From Eutrophocola sp965662685 (GTDB taxonomy: Bacteria; Pseudomonadota; Gammaproteobacteria; Pseudomonadales; Pseudohongiellaceae), in assembly GCA_965662685.1 (NCBI GenBank), contig CBFIIQ010000002.1, forward strand, positions 62,001-126,000: 64,000 nucleotides of DNA, in the 5' to 3' direction. Both the position numbers and the translations under genes were made by a program. Below, piece by piece: positions 1 to 8,818 of the stretch. The notes under the pieces are model-generated. The model did no database searches, was not told the origin of the DNA, and worked only from the letters and a program-made list of their open reading frames with translations. The stretch's first letter is position 1. The number at the start of each line of letters is the position of its first letter.

Positions 1-1280
1 TACTGCTACCGGAATACGGTTCCCTGGTGTCCGGTTTCATTGCCCTGACACTGATGGTATTTGGTTTTTGTCTGCTGGTGCCTGGTCTGCTTTTCTTGCT
101 CTTACAGTTATTACTTAAGTTAAGTCAGCGCTGGATTGGGCTTCCCGGGGTAATGGCCTTGCGTAATGCAAGTAGTGCCATTAATCGAACCGGTCTTGCA
201 GTTGCAGCTTTATGCGTGGCTGTCTCTGTCACTGTTGGGGTTGGCGTTATGGTAGGCAGTTTTCGGGGCACGGTAATTATCTGGCTGGAACAGTCACTAC
301 CGGGAGACTTGCAGCTTGTTGCAGCGTCAGCCGATACCCTGCGAGAGGGAATTCCTGCTGAGCTGCTCGATGAACTGGGCCGGAGTGATGGCATTGAGGG
401 ATACTATTTTTCGGTCCTGGAACAGGTGGAGTCAGAATTCGGCCCGCTACGTCTGGGCGTGAATGCTATTCCCGCGATCGAAAAGTTTTATCTCAAGGAA
501 ACCAGCCCGGATGGATTGATGGATTTTGATAGAGGCCAGGGAGTTTTTATTTCTGAACCATTGGCTTACCAGCAAGAAATTGAACTGGAGGATTCTATCA
601 GTCTGTTAACAGCAAGTGGATTAAGACCATTTACTGTTAAGGGCATATTTTTTGATTACACCTCCGGTATTGGCATGGTGCAAATGCATGATTCCTTGTA
701 TGAAAGATACTGGGAGAGTCAGCCGCATACTCGCCTGACCCTGGAAATAAATGCCCTGAATAATGAGGATGCTGTTGAAAAAGCGGTTCGCGATATTTTA
801 TCTACGTATGATAATGGCTTCACACTGGTCTCAAACCGGCAATTAAGAGAAATAACCCTGCAGATTTTTGACAGAACATTTGCCATCACCAATGTGCTTC
901 GACTGCTGGCGATCCTGGTGGCATTTATTGGCGTAGTTTCAACGTTAATGGCCTTGCAGCTGGAACGCTTGCGCGAGTTTGCCATTTTACGTGCTACGGG
1001 AATGACTCCATGGCAAGTAAGTGCATTAATCCTGAAACAGACTGTAGTGCTTGGTATGTGTGCCGGTGTGCTGGCATTACCACTGGGTTTAATGATGTCA
1101 GAGGTACTCATTGATGTGATTAACCGGCGTTCGTTTGGCTGGTCCATGCAGCATTTTTTGCCGGAGTCGGTATTGATCGAGGGATTTATGCTGGCCCTGG
1201 TAGCCGCTCTGCTCGGTGGGGTTTATCCAGCCTGGCGTGCCGCTAAAATCATGCCTGCGATGGCGCTCAGAGAAGAATAA
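1..1280 (+). CDS. FtsX-type ABC transporter permease, C-terminal part (5' end outside window)
   Basis: The reading frame is open to the left edge (codons from position 3), so the start lies upstream and a GTG at 27 is only an internal codon. Visible parts are a membrane helix near the edge, a second after the ALRNASSAINR stretch, a roughly 200-residue extracytoplasmic domain, and a final three-helix FtsX block with the typical LREFAILRATGMTPWQV coupling segment and the ending YPAWRAAKIMPAMALREE. This is the pattern of large permeases of lipoprotein or macrolide-export type. The next gene on the same strand is an AttH-like lipoprotein, a pairing known from attEFGH-type operons, so the two probably form one export system. 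The ATPase would be upstream and is not seen. Confidence 0.88.
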   Translation, partial: LLPEYGSLVSGFIALTLMVFGFCLLVPGLLFLLLQLLLKLSQRWIGLPGVMALRNASSAINRTGLAVAALCVAVSVTVGVGVMVGSFRGTVIIWLEQSLPGDLQLVAASADTLREGIPAELLDELGRSDGIEGYYFSVLEQVESEFGPLRLGVNAIPAIEKFYLKETSPDGLMDFDRGQGVFISEPLAYQQEIELEDSISLLTASGLRPFTVKGIFFDYTSGIGMVQMHDSLYERYWESQPHTRLTLEINALNNEDAVEKAVRDILSTYDNGFTLVSNRQLREITLQIFDRTFAITNVLRLLAILVAFIGVVSTLMALQLERLREFAILRATGMTPWQVSALILKQTVVLGMCAGVLALPLGLMMSEVLIDVINRRSFGWSMQHFLPESVLIEGFMLALVAALLGGVYPAWRAAKIMPAMALREE

Positions 1281-1344
1281 AAATTTTAAAAATTGAAACA
1301 TCCCGTATGTATAAAGTGCTAAAAACTAAAAAAGAGAAATCTTG

Positions 1345-1382
1345 GTAGGTTGGATAAGGCCGTTCAGGCCGGCATCCGGCAA
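1345..1382 (-). repeat. REP-type palindrome (copy 1)
   Basis: Read on the minus strand this element runs TTGCCGGATGCC, a short GGCC/GGCC hairpin, then CCTTATCCAACCTAC. It closely resembles enterobacterial REP sequences and shares its two ends, apart from a few transitions, with the element at 12119-12155. It lies between the permease stop (1280) and the AttH-like start (1412), so it would be in the intercistronic transcript. A RAYT-family protein is encoded at 27666-28631. Confidence 0.7.
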
Positions 1383-1411
1383 AGATAATTCACAAACGCC
1401 ATGAGGCCATA

Positions 1412-2524
1412 TTGAATAAACGCTTTTTATTATGTTCTTTGATATTGCTGCTGGGTTGCAGTAATGGAGAACAGGAAATAGTCACACAACGATTGTCTGC
1501 TGCAGATGTGCTTGGCAGTAATGATGTTGATGGTTTTTTACGTGCAAGTGAAGCACGCCGTTTTGATTTTCCACAGGACCATGCCGCGCATCCGGGTTTT
1601 CGTAACGAGTGGTGGTATTTCACTGGCAATCTGGAAACCCCGAACGGTAGCCGCTTTGGTTATCAGGTGACATTTTTTTCCAGCGCTATCAGGCCTGATA
1701 CTGAAGACAACTGCGAAGTAAGCAATGCGTGGTGTACCAATGCAATCTGGATGGGGCATGCAGCGATCAGTGATATCAATTCTGAAAAGCATATTGCAGC
1801 AGAAATATTTTCGCGTCAGGAACCGGGCCTGGCGGGTGCCAGACTGGATCCCTTTCGAGTCTGGATTAATGACTGGCAGCTTTTTGCTACGGGCAATGAA
1901 TTTCCCTGGGAACTGGAAATAATTACTGATGAGTTTGCATTATCTCTAACTCTGACGGCTGAAAAACGTCCTGTCCTGCAAGGAACTAATGGGCTCAGTC
2001 AAAAAACGCCTGAAGCTGGTAATGCGTCCTACTATTACAGTGTCACCCGCATAGAAACCCGGGGCCAGGTTTATCTCGATGGTGAGCGTTATGAGGTAAA
2101 CGGGACCAGTTGGCTTGACCGGGAGTGGAGCACCAGCGCACTGGGGGAAGATCAAACAGGCTGGGACTGGTTTTCCCTGCAGTTCGATGACGGAAAAGAA
2201 CTGATGTATTACCAGCTAAGGGATAGTAACGGTAATGCTCATCCCGCTAGTGGTGGCAACCTGACCAGCCTGATGGGAACACAAAGCGCAATCTCACCAC
2301 AACAAATACGCCTGGAGGAAAAAACTTACTGGCAGGCACCTGACGGCAAACAGTATGCGACTGGCTGGCAGATGGTTTTTCAGGAGAATGACTGGCAGAT
2401 ACAGGCCGTGTTTGAAGATCAATTGATGGATGTAACTTTCCAGTATTGGGAGGGCGCAGTGGAAATACTTGATACTTCAAGTGGCGCGGTTTTGGGCCGT
2501 GGTTACCTGGAGATGGTCAGATAG
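1412..2524 (+). CDS. AttH-like lipoprotein (lipocalin-type, CrtC/carotenoid 1,2-hydratase-related fold)
   Basis: A 370-residue protein with a TTG start; the ATG at 1401 is out of frame and stops at once. The N-terminus is a lipoprotein signal peptide ending in the lipobox LLLGCS. The conserved N-terminal block contains DHAAHPGFRNEWWYFTGN, the WWYFTG signature of the AttH/CrtC lipocalin-like family, and a later NGTSWLDREWST block is also typical. The family usually sits beside FtsX-type permeases, as here, and probably works as a periplasmic substrate-handling partner. The substrate is unknown. A REP element lies just upstream. Confidence 0.82.
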   Translation: MNKRFLLCSLILLLGCSNGEQEIVTQRLSAADVLGSNDVDGFLRASEARRFDFPQDHAAHPGFRNEWWYFTGNLETPNGSRFGYQVTFFSSAIRPDTEDNCEVSNAWCTNAIWMGHAAISDINSEKHIAAEIFSRQEPGLAGARLDPFRVWINDWQLFATGNEFPWELEIITDEFALSLTLTAEKRPVLQGTNGLSQKTPEAGNASYYYSVTRIETRGQVYLDGERYEVNGTSWLDREWSTSALGEDQTGWDWFSLQFDDGKELMYYQLRDSNGNAHPASGGNLTSLMGTQSAISPQQIRLEEKTYWQAPDGKQYATGWQMVFQENDWQIQAVFEDQLMDVTFQYWEGAVEILDTSSGAVLGRGYLEMVR

Positions 2525-2535
2525 ATACAGTTAGC

Positions 2536-3492
2536 TTAGTGTTTAGCTAACCAGCGTCGCAGTACCCGATTCCACCACATGGTTACCCCTGTCACAAACA
2601 TTGCTGCCGGGGCCAGACCGAAGAATGCCCATACTGCTTTAACGGACTGATCACACAAGCCTGGACCATCACAGGGAAGGCCGATTCCATTTACGCGGCC
2701 AAAATGCAGAAAAGCCAGCCAGTAGAGGACGCTATCGATCAAGCGACGCCCGGCATTTTCCTCGGTAACGGGCTGGATGCGATCGGCGAAAGCATGAAAG
2801 GACTCAGGGAAGCATAGATAAATACCACTAAGTGCAAATATCATTAGAAAGCCAAAGCTCCAGAACCCCATCATGCTATGCAAATCCCAGTTCAGTCTTT
2901 TCCAGCCAAGGTCTGTTCGAACCTTTAAACTGCGGCGCCAGTGCGCCACCCCGGGCCACCAGATTACTATCCCGGTCAGTATCACCAGCGTCACGCCAAT
3001 AGCGGCAACCCCATTTATTTTTCGCCCGCTAGGTCCGACCAGAAAATTATCGTGAATCTGAATAAGGTTGGTCACCATATTGACACCGGTTTCTTCTGCG
3101 CTACCCACATCTTCACCGGTACGTGGATCATACAATCGTTTCTTGACTTTATTATCCTGTTGCAGCCATATGATTACCGCCTGATCGCGGTTACCCGCAC
3201 GATAGAAACGCGTAACGCTGTAGCCAGGGTTGGCGCTTAGGGCCGATTCCTTTAACCGGGCATCACTAAGCAGTGCGTTGGTGGAAGTAGAGAGTATCGG
3301 TTCAGGGGTAAAAATAACGTAAAGCTCGTTTCGATAAACCAGCACACTGCCGGTGATACTGATGAAAAAGATGTACAAGCCAAGGCTGATGCCGCTCCAC
3401 AAATGTATCTGGAACAGCATACGCCGAAACGGCATTTTTTGCGGATGACGGATCCAGCGTTGCCAGAGTGAGGAAGATGTTTTTTCGTTCAT
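2536..3492 (-). CDS. PepSY-associated membrane protein (PiuB-type)
   Basis: A 318-residue inner-membrane protein. It has an N-terminal helix after HLWSGISLGLYIFFIS, a PepSY-type extracytoplasmic section, a WWPG element after the second helix, and two more helices. Such proteins are often tied to iron-siderophore uptake or reduction of periplasmic metal complexes, but the exact role is unclear. It converges with the AttH-like gene, with only 11 bases between stop codons. No Fur-like site was recognised upstream. Confidence 0.8.
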   Translation of the reverse strand: MNEKTSSSLWQRWIRHPQKMPFRRMLFQIHLWSGISLGLYIFFISITGSVLVYRNELYVIFTPEPILSTSTNALLSDARLKESALSANPGYSVTRFYRAGNRDQAVIIWLQQDNKVKKRLYDPRTGEDVGSAEETGVNMVTNLIQIHDNFLVGPSGRKINGVAAIGVTLVILTGIVIWWPGVAHWRRSLKVRTDLGWKRLNWDLHSMMGFWSFGFLMIFALSGIYLCFPESFHAFADRIQPVTEENAGRRLIDSVLYWLAFLHFGRVNGIGLPCDGPGLCDQSVKAVWAFFGLAPAAMFVTGVTMWWNRVLRRWLAKH

Positions 3493-3563
3493 CTGTTTAT
3501 TATCAGCTAAATCGCCAGAGTTTGTGCTTGCCTGAGATCAAATTGTTAAAGATGATTGAAAAA

Positions 3564-4298
3564 CTAAATTGATTTTTTCGGAAGACTTTCCTGAATCTCT
3601 GATATTTTCCAGAGGCCGAGAGCTTTATCTGCAAATGCGCCCTCATACTCGGTACACCCTTCGTTAATTAATTTAAGCGGTTTAGGGAGCATAAAAGGAG
3701 AGAGTTCAAGGTTTAAAGTGCGCCATTGCCCTGTAGCGATGTCATCATTGTTATCTCTTCCTGGAAACGTCGTAGTTAGAAGGTACTCGCTATTACTTGC
3801 ACAAATATTGTATAGAGCATCCCAAATATCTTTAAATGATAAGTGGACTAGACAGTCTCTGCAGAAAAGTAAATCTACCTCTGGTAAGCTATCATTGATT
3901 AGGTTTATTTTCTGAAATCTATTGCCACCATTACCGTATTGTTGTGTATTTCTCTCAATGAGTGCATCGACAATATCTGCGCCGATATATTCGATATTAC
4001 TTAAATCCATATTTTTCATCCAATGAAAATCGCCACATGGGATGTCCAGCATTGATTCAACTTGGTATTCCTTAAAAAGACTTGGAAGCTCTTGAATTAT
4101 TAATTCAGTTTGATGAATATCAGAGCCTAGTCCCGAAACAGATTCTGTTCCTCCCCATCTATTATTGTTATAAATATTAGTGAAAACGGCTTCAGGGGGC
4201 TGGGATTTTAGTTGGAAAAATTCATACCGGTTCTTCACTATTCTGTATATGGATGAAAGTATTGGAATTTTCTTCGCAATTTTTCTCAATGTATTCAT
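3564..4298 (-). CDS. Class I SAM-dependent methyltransferase
   Basis: The frame is open from 4415, but the ATG at 4298 is the better start because a GGAA lies just upstream and the first 39 residues of the longer form look non-coding. The 244-residue product has a Rossmann methyltransferase core: SMLDIPCGDFHWMKNM is motif I, IEYIGADIV motif II, and LPEVDLLFCRDCLVHLS motif IV. Relatives are found in glycan and LPS-modification loci. The gene is clearly richer in A+T than its neighbours and stands alone between two minus-strand genes, which suggests horizontal transfer. The substrate is unknown. Confidence 0.75.
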   Translation of the reverse strand: MNTLRKIAKKIPILSSIYRIVKNRYEFFQLKSQPPEAVFTNIYNNNRWGGTESVSGLGSDIHQTELIIQELPSLFKEYQVESMLDIPCGDFHWMKNMDLSNIEYIGADIVDALIERNTQQYGNGGNRFQKINLINDSLPEVDLLFCRDCLVHLSFKDIWDALYNICASNSEYLLTTTFPGRDNNDDIATGQWRTLNLELSPFMLPKPLKLINEGCTEYEGAFADKALGLWKISEIQESLPKKSI

Positions 4299-4553
4299 GT
4301 TGTTCCGATAATTCTTTAAAATCTGTATTGAAGTGGCCTCAATGCGCATTTTACCCATAATTAACGCTGGATGTTTGTAATCCTGCCTACAATTGTTAAT
4401 CCTTATACATAGCAATGATTTTCTGCAAAATTTTCAGAAACATTAGGGATTTAATCCGTTGCGAACATTAAAGTGAATTTCGGTAAAGTACCTCTGCCGC
4501 TTTACTTCAGTTTTAGTTACTCTTCTCAGGGCTTGCGCAGGAATGCTATCGCG

Positions 4554-5732
4554 TCAGTTTTTTCTTTGCCGCGGACCATTCAGGACAGTACCGATGAAGG
4601 AATAGCGAATGACTTTTTCATAACTCCAGAATAACAGGGCGGTAGTGATGATGAGAATTAATGGGAACTTCACTGACCAGTGCCAGGATACCTGCATCAG
4701 CAAGGTTTGTAAGAATAATATTACTGGAAGATGGGTGATATAAATCCAGTAGGAGGCATCCGCTATATAACGCCGCAACTCACTTTTTCTGCTAAAAAAC
4801 TGCATACCTATACCAATAAAGGAAAAAATCCAGCACCAGGAAGCGAATCCATAGAGCAAGGCAAAAGTAAGCTTTTGTGTGCTGGAGACGTCAACAAAAA
4901 CAAAAGCAGGATAAGTTAAACGGTACATACTCATTACTGTTAAGACTATCGCGAGCACAAGGTACCGAGGCCAATCAGATTTAAGAATGTTCAGGCATTC
5001 CCGTTGCCGATCAAATAACCAACCGAGTAGAAAGGCCATTGCGTAAATAAAAAATGCCGGTGCTTCATTCCATATAGCTTCCGTTGGTGTGGGAATACCG
5101 ACCCAGAAAAGCCAGTTTTCCCTGTTATAAAATAACCAGGCTGAAATACTGCCGGTGACAATGACTATTACCCGAAATTTACACAAACTATAAACAAGCC
5201 GGGTAATAAGTTTTATAAATTGGCTGCCCGGATTGAGCTTGGTAAGCAAATATGAAAACAGCACCGCAAGGCCATAAAACCATAGCAGGTAGTACAGAAA
5301 CCAGAAATGTAACAGCAGGGGTTGGGCTGGTGAAGCCTGTTGTGCATTTTGCAGCACCGTCAGGTAATCAGTCCCGAATAGTTTGCTGGCTGCCCAGAGC
5401 ACAATGGGAATAATCAGGACTAATGAAATAACCCAGGCACTGACCATCGGCAGCGCAATTCTTCTTAGTCGATCTTGCAGAAATTCCGAATAATCTTTTC
5501 GTGCAAGAGAAAGGTGAGCAAAGAAACCGGCAATAAGAAAAAATGCTGCCATGCGAAACATGTGCAATACATAGAACATGTATGTCAGCGTCATACTTTT
5601 GGAATTATCGGAAATCGGAAAGCCAAAGCTGTCCAGGCCCGGCCAGAAAGATATGCTGCCGTGTAATAACAGGCCCAGTAATAGGGCAATGCCACGGATA
5701 GCATCCAGTGCATGAAGTCTGTTTTGCTCCAT
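4554..5732 (-). CDS. Acyltransferase-3 family membrane protein (OpgC-like)
   Basis: The chosen ATG at 5732 has GGGAA upstream and begins MEQNRLHALDAIRGIALLLG, the standard start of the family; the ATG at 5786 would add 18 residues. The 392-residue protein has about ten membrane helices, the conserved R of DAIRG, and an early LLHGSISFWP containing the family histidine. Such proteins O-acylate surface glycans or periplasmic glucans. The cysteine and active-site details cannot confirm a substrate. The neighbouring methyltransferase may also act on surface glycan, but the genes are not tightly coupled. Confidence 0.82.
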   Translation of the reverse strand: MEQNRLHALDAIRGIALLLGLLLHGSISFWPGLDSFGFPISDNSKSMTLTYMFYVLHMFRMAAFFLIAGFFAHLSLARKDYSEFLQDRLRRIALPMVSAWVISLVLIIPIVLWAASKLFGTDYLTVLQNAQQASPAQPLLLHFWFLYYLLWFYGLAVLFSYLLTKLNPGSQFIKLITRLVYSLCKFRVIVIVTGSISAWLFYNRENWLFWVGIPTPTEAIWNEAPAFFIYAMAFLLGWLFDRQRECLNILKSDWPRYLVLAIVLTVMSMYRLTYPAFVFVDVSSTQKLTFALLYGFASWCWIFSFIGIGMQFFSRKSELRRYIADASYWIYITHLPVILFLQTLLMQVSWHWSVKFPLILIITTALLFWSYEKVIRYSFIGTVLNGPRQRKN

Positions 5733-6260
5733 TAAGTTCCCGGCCCACCAAGCGACATAATTTTCGATTAAACCAGGTGTCATCATGACACAAAGGATTC
5801 TCTTTTTTCCTTAATCTTTGCACACTTTTTTGTAGCATGGCATTACAATTGCCGGCGGTAAAAACCAATTGTCTGGAAAAATACCACAACGCGGGCGAGA
5901 CCTTCAGTGTCTGCTTGAATATTGGCGGGATGTGGTTTACTTTAGACAAGTCTTTTAAGATTTTGCGTAAGGGCTGGCGGCAATTTTTAATAACTTGTTG
6001 CTAACAAGGCTGGTAAAACAAACGTAAATTCTTTTCTGGCAATTTAGCAGATTATGAATAATTTCAGGTCCTGGTTTTTCCGGCCTGATAATACATAGCT
6101 GCTAATTAATAAGGGATGCATAATTAGACCGGTTATAAACGGCGCATAACTTTGATATTGATCAACCAATCACTATTCAGTTTTTGCATTTGTTTTCCTG
6201 GTTACTTCTTTGTGCTGTAATTCTGGAACTTGAAACCAGATTGTTGAGTGGGTATTAGCT
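5733..6260. other. Long intergenic region, divergent promoters
   Basis: No convincing gene is present. The minus-strand frame over 5605-5949 is low-complexity and overlaps the acyltransferase. The right half is A+T-rich and holds the FNR-type site at 6152-6165, so the region probably carries the promoter of the 4-TM gene pair to the right and that of the acyltransferase to the left. No clear -35/-10 pair was assigned. Confidence 0.5.
6152..6165 (+). promoter_or_regulatory. FNR/Anr-type binding site
   Basis: The sequence TTGATATTGATCAA is an exact match to the FNR/Anr consensus TTGAT-N4-ATCAA. Its centre lies about 102 bases before the start codon at 6261. A class II arrangement would put the transcript start near 6200. 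No other exact match was noticed in an intergenic region, though the window was not scanned exhaustively. The site predicts low-oxygen control of the next two genes. Confidence 0.65.
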
Positions 6261-6710
6261 ATGGGTTTTTTAATTTGGCTTGAAGAGGGGGCTTTAGGGA
6301 TTTTCATTCGTGAATCCCTGTGGGGTTATCCCATCGTTCTCTCCAGTCATGCTGTCGGCATGGCAATTGTAATGGGTGTTGTGGTTGCTCTGAATTTAAG
6401 GGTGTTAGGGTACGCAAAAGATATTTCCATTCTGGCTTATGATAAATTATTTTTTATCGGCTGGATTGGATTCATTATTAATCTGATTTCCGGGTTGATA
6501 CTTTTTTGTAATACGCCAACTACCTATTTCTTCCAGGGTTCGTTCCAGTTAAAGATTGGCAGTATTGTTCTCGGTGGTATCCTGATGAAAGTAGTTATGA
6601 ACAGTGTCAGGGGTGATACCAGTGAAACGCTTACTAAAGTAGCATCAGCTGCCTGTATCGCTTGCTGGTTCAGCGCAATGATAACCGGCCGCTTAATGGC
6701 CTATTTATAA
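6261..6710 (+). CDS. Four-helix membrane protein of unknown function (DUF6644-like), paralogue 1
   Basis: A 149-residue hydrophobic protein with about four membrane helices. The block YPIVLSSHAVGMAIVMG, ending in NLRVLG, and the later INLISGLILFCNTPTTYFF align with the next protein, so the two are related copies. Each carries one histidine at the same place in the first helix, followed by a GxxxxxG-type packing motif. Similar small proteins exist as uncharacterised families; DUF6644 is a guess from memory. The genes are 13 bases apart with a GGAGG between them, so they are co-transcribed, probably from a promoter near the FNR box. Confidence 0.7.
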   Translation: MGFLIWLEEGALGIFIRESLWGYPIVLSSHAVGMAIVMGVVVALNLRVLGYAKDISILAYDKLFFIGWIGFIINLISGLILFCNTPTTYFFQGSFQLKIGSIVLGGILMKVVMNSVRGDTSETLTKVASAACIACWFSAMITGRLMAYL

Positions 6711-6723
6711 GGAGGTATGTACT

Positions 6724-7221
6724 ATGGATTATGATACTTATGCACCATTAGCCTCCTGGTTTGAAGCCACCTGGTTAGGTGGACAAATGCGTGAGCAGTT
6801 CTGGATGTTTCCAATGATGGAAACAATTCACTTTATTGGTCTTACTTTTCTGTTTGGGTCTTTGTTGGTAATTGATATGCGTGTCATTGGGTTTGGCCGT
6901 TTTATCAATATGAAAGCAGCAATGAAATATATCCCGGTTGCGATCATTGCCTTTGCTGTCAATCTGTCAACGGGCATTGCGTTTTTATGTGCTGATCCGT
7001 TCCGCTATTTTCCCAATATCGCTTTTCAGTGGAAAATGGGATTGATTCTGATTGCTGGCATCAACGCCTTATGGTTCTGGTTTGGAGAGCACAAGGAATT
7101 ATGCCAGCTTGCTGATGGTGAAGACGCACCTTTCAGAGCTAAAGTGATTGCAGCGCTTTCAATTGCTATCTGGGTTGCCGTAATTATTTTTGGCCGAATG
7201 ATTCCCTACGTCGAGTACTAG
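6724..7221 (+). CDS. Four-helix membrane protein of unknown function (DUF6644-like), paralogue 2
   Basis: A 165-residue protein with four membrane helices and a ribosome-binding GGAGG at 6711-6715. The segment FPMMETIHFIGLTFLFG followed by DMRVIG matches the first paralogue, as do NLSTGIAFLCADPFRYF and FQWKMG. The conserved first-helix histidine is kept. The extra length is a loop after the third helix (GEHKELCQLADGEDAPF). The pair could form a heterodimer, and one histidine from each could hold a cofactor such as haem, but nothing in the sequence proves this. A strong terminator follows. Confidence 0.7.
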   Translation: MDYDTYAPLASWFEATWLGGQMREQFWMFPMMETIHFIGLTFLFGSLLVIDMRVIGFGRFINMKAAMKYIPVAIIAFAVNLSTGIAFLCADPFRYFPNIAFQWKMGLILIAGINALWFWFGEHKELCQLADGEDAPFRAKVIAALSIAIWVAVIIFGRMIPYVEY

Positions 7222-7233
7222 GCATCAGTCAGC

Positions 7234-7264
7234 AAAAAAAGAGGGCGTTAGCCCTCTTTTTTTT
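7234..7264 (+). terminator. Rho-independent terminator after the 4-TM pair
   Basis: Perfect stem AGAGGGC / GCCCTCT (7240-7246, 7251-7257) with a GTTA loop, a preceding A-run and eight T residues. It begins 13 bases after the stop at 7221 and closes the two-gene unit. Confidence 0.93.
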
Positions 7265-7401
7265 GCATCCATTTTTAGTATTTAAACCGCAGCAGTTAGC
7301 GAAAGAAAACTCACCAGAACCTTTCTTTATTCCTGTCCAATTGTGTTTTACTGTTCTGCATCAGATGAATATTATCAGTCAACAACACGCCAAAAAACTT
7401 G

Positions 7402-8793
7402 ATGAGTAGTAAAGCCGCCCAAAGATCCCGCTTGATCGTCTCTGAACCAGTCAGACCTCTATTGCTCAGGTTGACGCTGTCAGCGCTTATAGGCAATCTG
7501 GCAATGCACTTGATGGGGATCGTGGATACGTTTTATATCAGCCGTCTGGGCACTCTTGAGCTGGCAGCAGCCAGCTTTGTTATTCCTATTCATATGATTT
7601 ATGTGAGTCTCGCGCTTGGCATAGGTATGGGTATGAGTTCACTTAATTCACGACTCATTGGCGAGGGTCGCTTTGCTGACTCATCACGCCTCATTAGTGA
7701 CGGGCTTATGTTTGCCGCCTTGTTCGCAGTAACAGTCGCGATGATAGGCAGTATCATTATTGACCCGTTGTTTCGTCTGTTGGGTGCAGATGAGAGAACC
7801 CTGCCCTTTATTCGTGATTACCTCAATATTCTGCTTTTGGGACTGCCGCCACTGATGTTGGTGGTAATTGGAAACAGCACTTTTCGTTCGATGGGTAATA
7901 TCAAGATGTCGGCAACTCTGGCTGGCTGCCTGTCAGTCTTGAATATCACTCTCGATCCACTCCTCATTTTTGGTATTGGTCCTTTTCCGGCTATGGGTAT
8001 TCGTGGGGCTGCCGTGGCAACCTTACTGGCTGCGAGTATTACGCTGATAGTTTCTTTCATAGTACTGGGGTTCTATGAAAAGCTGCTGGATTTCTCCAGG
8101 CCACGCTGGCTGTATTTACGGCAGAACTGGCTGCAGATTTTGGGGATAGGAATTCCGGCCATGGGAGCAAATGTCATGACACCGCTGGCGGCAGCCATGA
8201 TGACGGCGATGGTGGCGCGCTTTGGTGATTTTGTTGTCGCAGGTTTTGGGGTTGGCAGTCGCGTGGAAACCATCAGTCTTATTTTTGTTATGGCGCTGTC
8301 GTCCACCTTACCAATGTTTATCGGACAGAATATCGGCGCCGGTCGACAGGATCGTGCCTATGCAGCCCTGATGGGATGTCTGAAGTTTGTGCTGGCATTT
8401 CAGTGTCTGATCTATTGTATATTGCTGCTCATGGGAGATGCCATTGCCGGTACCTTTAGCAGCAACCCGGAAGTAATCAGCGTTATCACCACTTACCTGA
8501 TGATTCTTCCTCTTACCTATGGTGCTCATGGTGTAGTGGTGCTCATTATGGTGTCTTTGAACGTACTACGCCGACCGAGAATTGCATTATTGCTTACTTT
8601 CACGCGTTTAATGCTGCTTTATATCCCACTGGCATTTTTCGGTTCACAGTTGTGGGGCTTGAAAGGTCTTTTTGCCGGTGCAGCACTGGGAAATATACTG
8701 GCGGGGGTTTTTGCCTGGTTTTTAATCCGCAAGGTATGTCAGGAATTGCATTTAGGGCCGATCAGTTCAGAAATGGCAAAAGGCAGCTCTTGA
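7402..8793 (+). CDS. MATE family multidrug/cation exporter (NorM/DinF-type)
   Basis: About 463 residues with the twelve-helix MATE layout in two halves. VDTFYISRLGTLELAAASF is the N-terminal signature and GIGMGMSSLNSRLIGEG the second; VGSRVETISLIFVMALSS marks the start of the second half. The ATG at 7402 follows a TTG directly, and either could be used. MATE proteins export drugs or metabolites in exchange for sodium ions or protons. It follows the terminator at 7264 and has its own promoter region, which was not resolved. Confidence 0.9.
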   Translation: MSSKAAQRSRLIVSEPVRPLLLRLTLSALIGNLAMHLMGIVDTFYISRLGTLELAAASFVIPIHMIYVSLALGIGMGMSSLNSRLIGEGRFADSSRLISDGLMFAALFAVTVAMIGSIIIDPLFRLLGADERTLPFIRDYLNILLLGLPPLMLVVIGNSTFRSMGNIKMSATLAGCLSVLNITLDPLLIFGIGPFPAMGIRGAAVATLLAASITLIVSFIVLGFYEKLLDFSRPRWLYLRQNWLQILGIGIPAMGANVMTPLAAAMMTAMVARFGDFVVAGFGVGSRVETISLIFVMALSSTLPMFIGQNIGAGRQDRAYAALMGCLKFVLAFQCLIYCILLLMGDAIAGTFSSNPEVISVITTYLMILPLTYGAHGVVVLIMVSLNVLRRPRIALLLTFTRLMLLYIPLAFFGSQLWGLKGLFAGAALGNILAGVFAWFLIRKVCQELHLGPISSEMAKGSS

Positions 8794-8818
8794 AAGCCGG
8801 TTGAAGACGCTTGTTTGC

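Noticed and set aside
2530..2551. GTTAGCT / AGCTAAC inverted repeat as terminator between AttH-like and PepSY genes
   Set aside because: No T-run on the plus strand and it covers the PepSY gene's stop; weak as a terminator.
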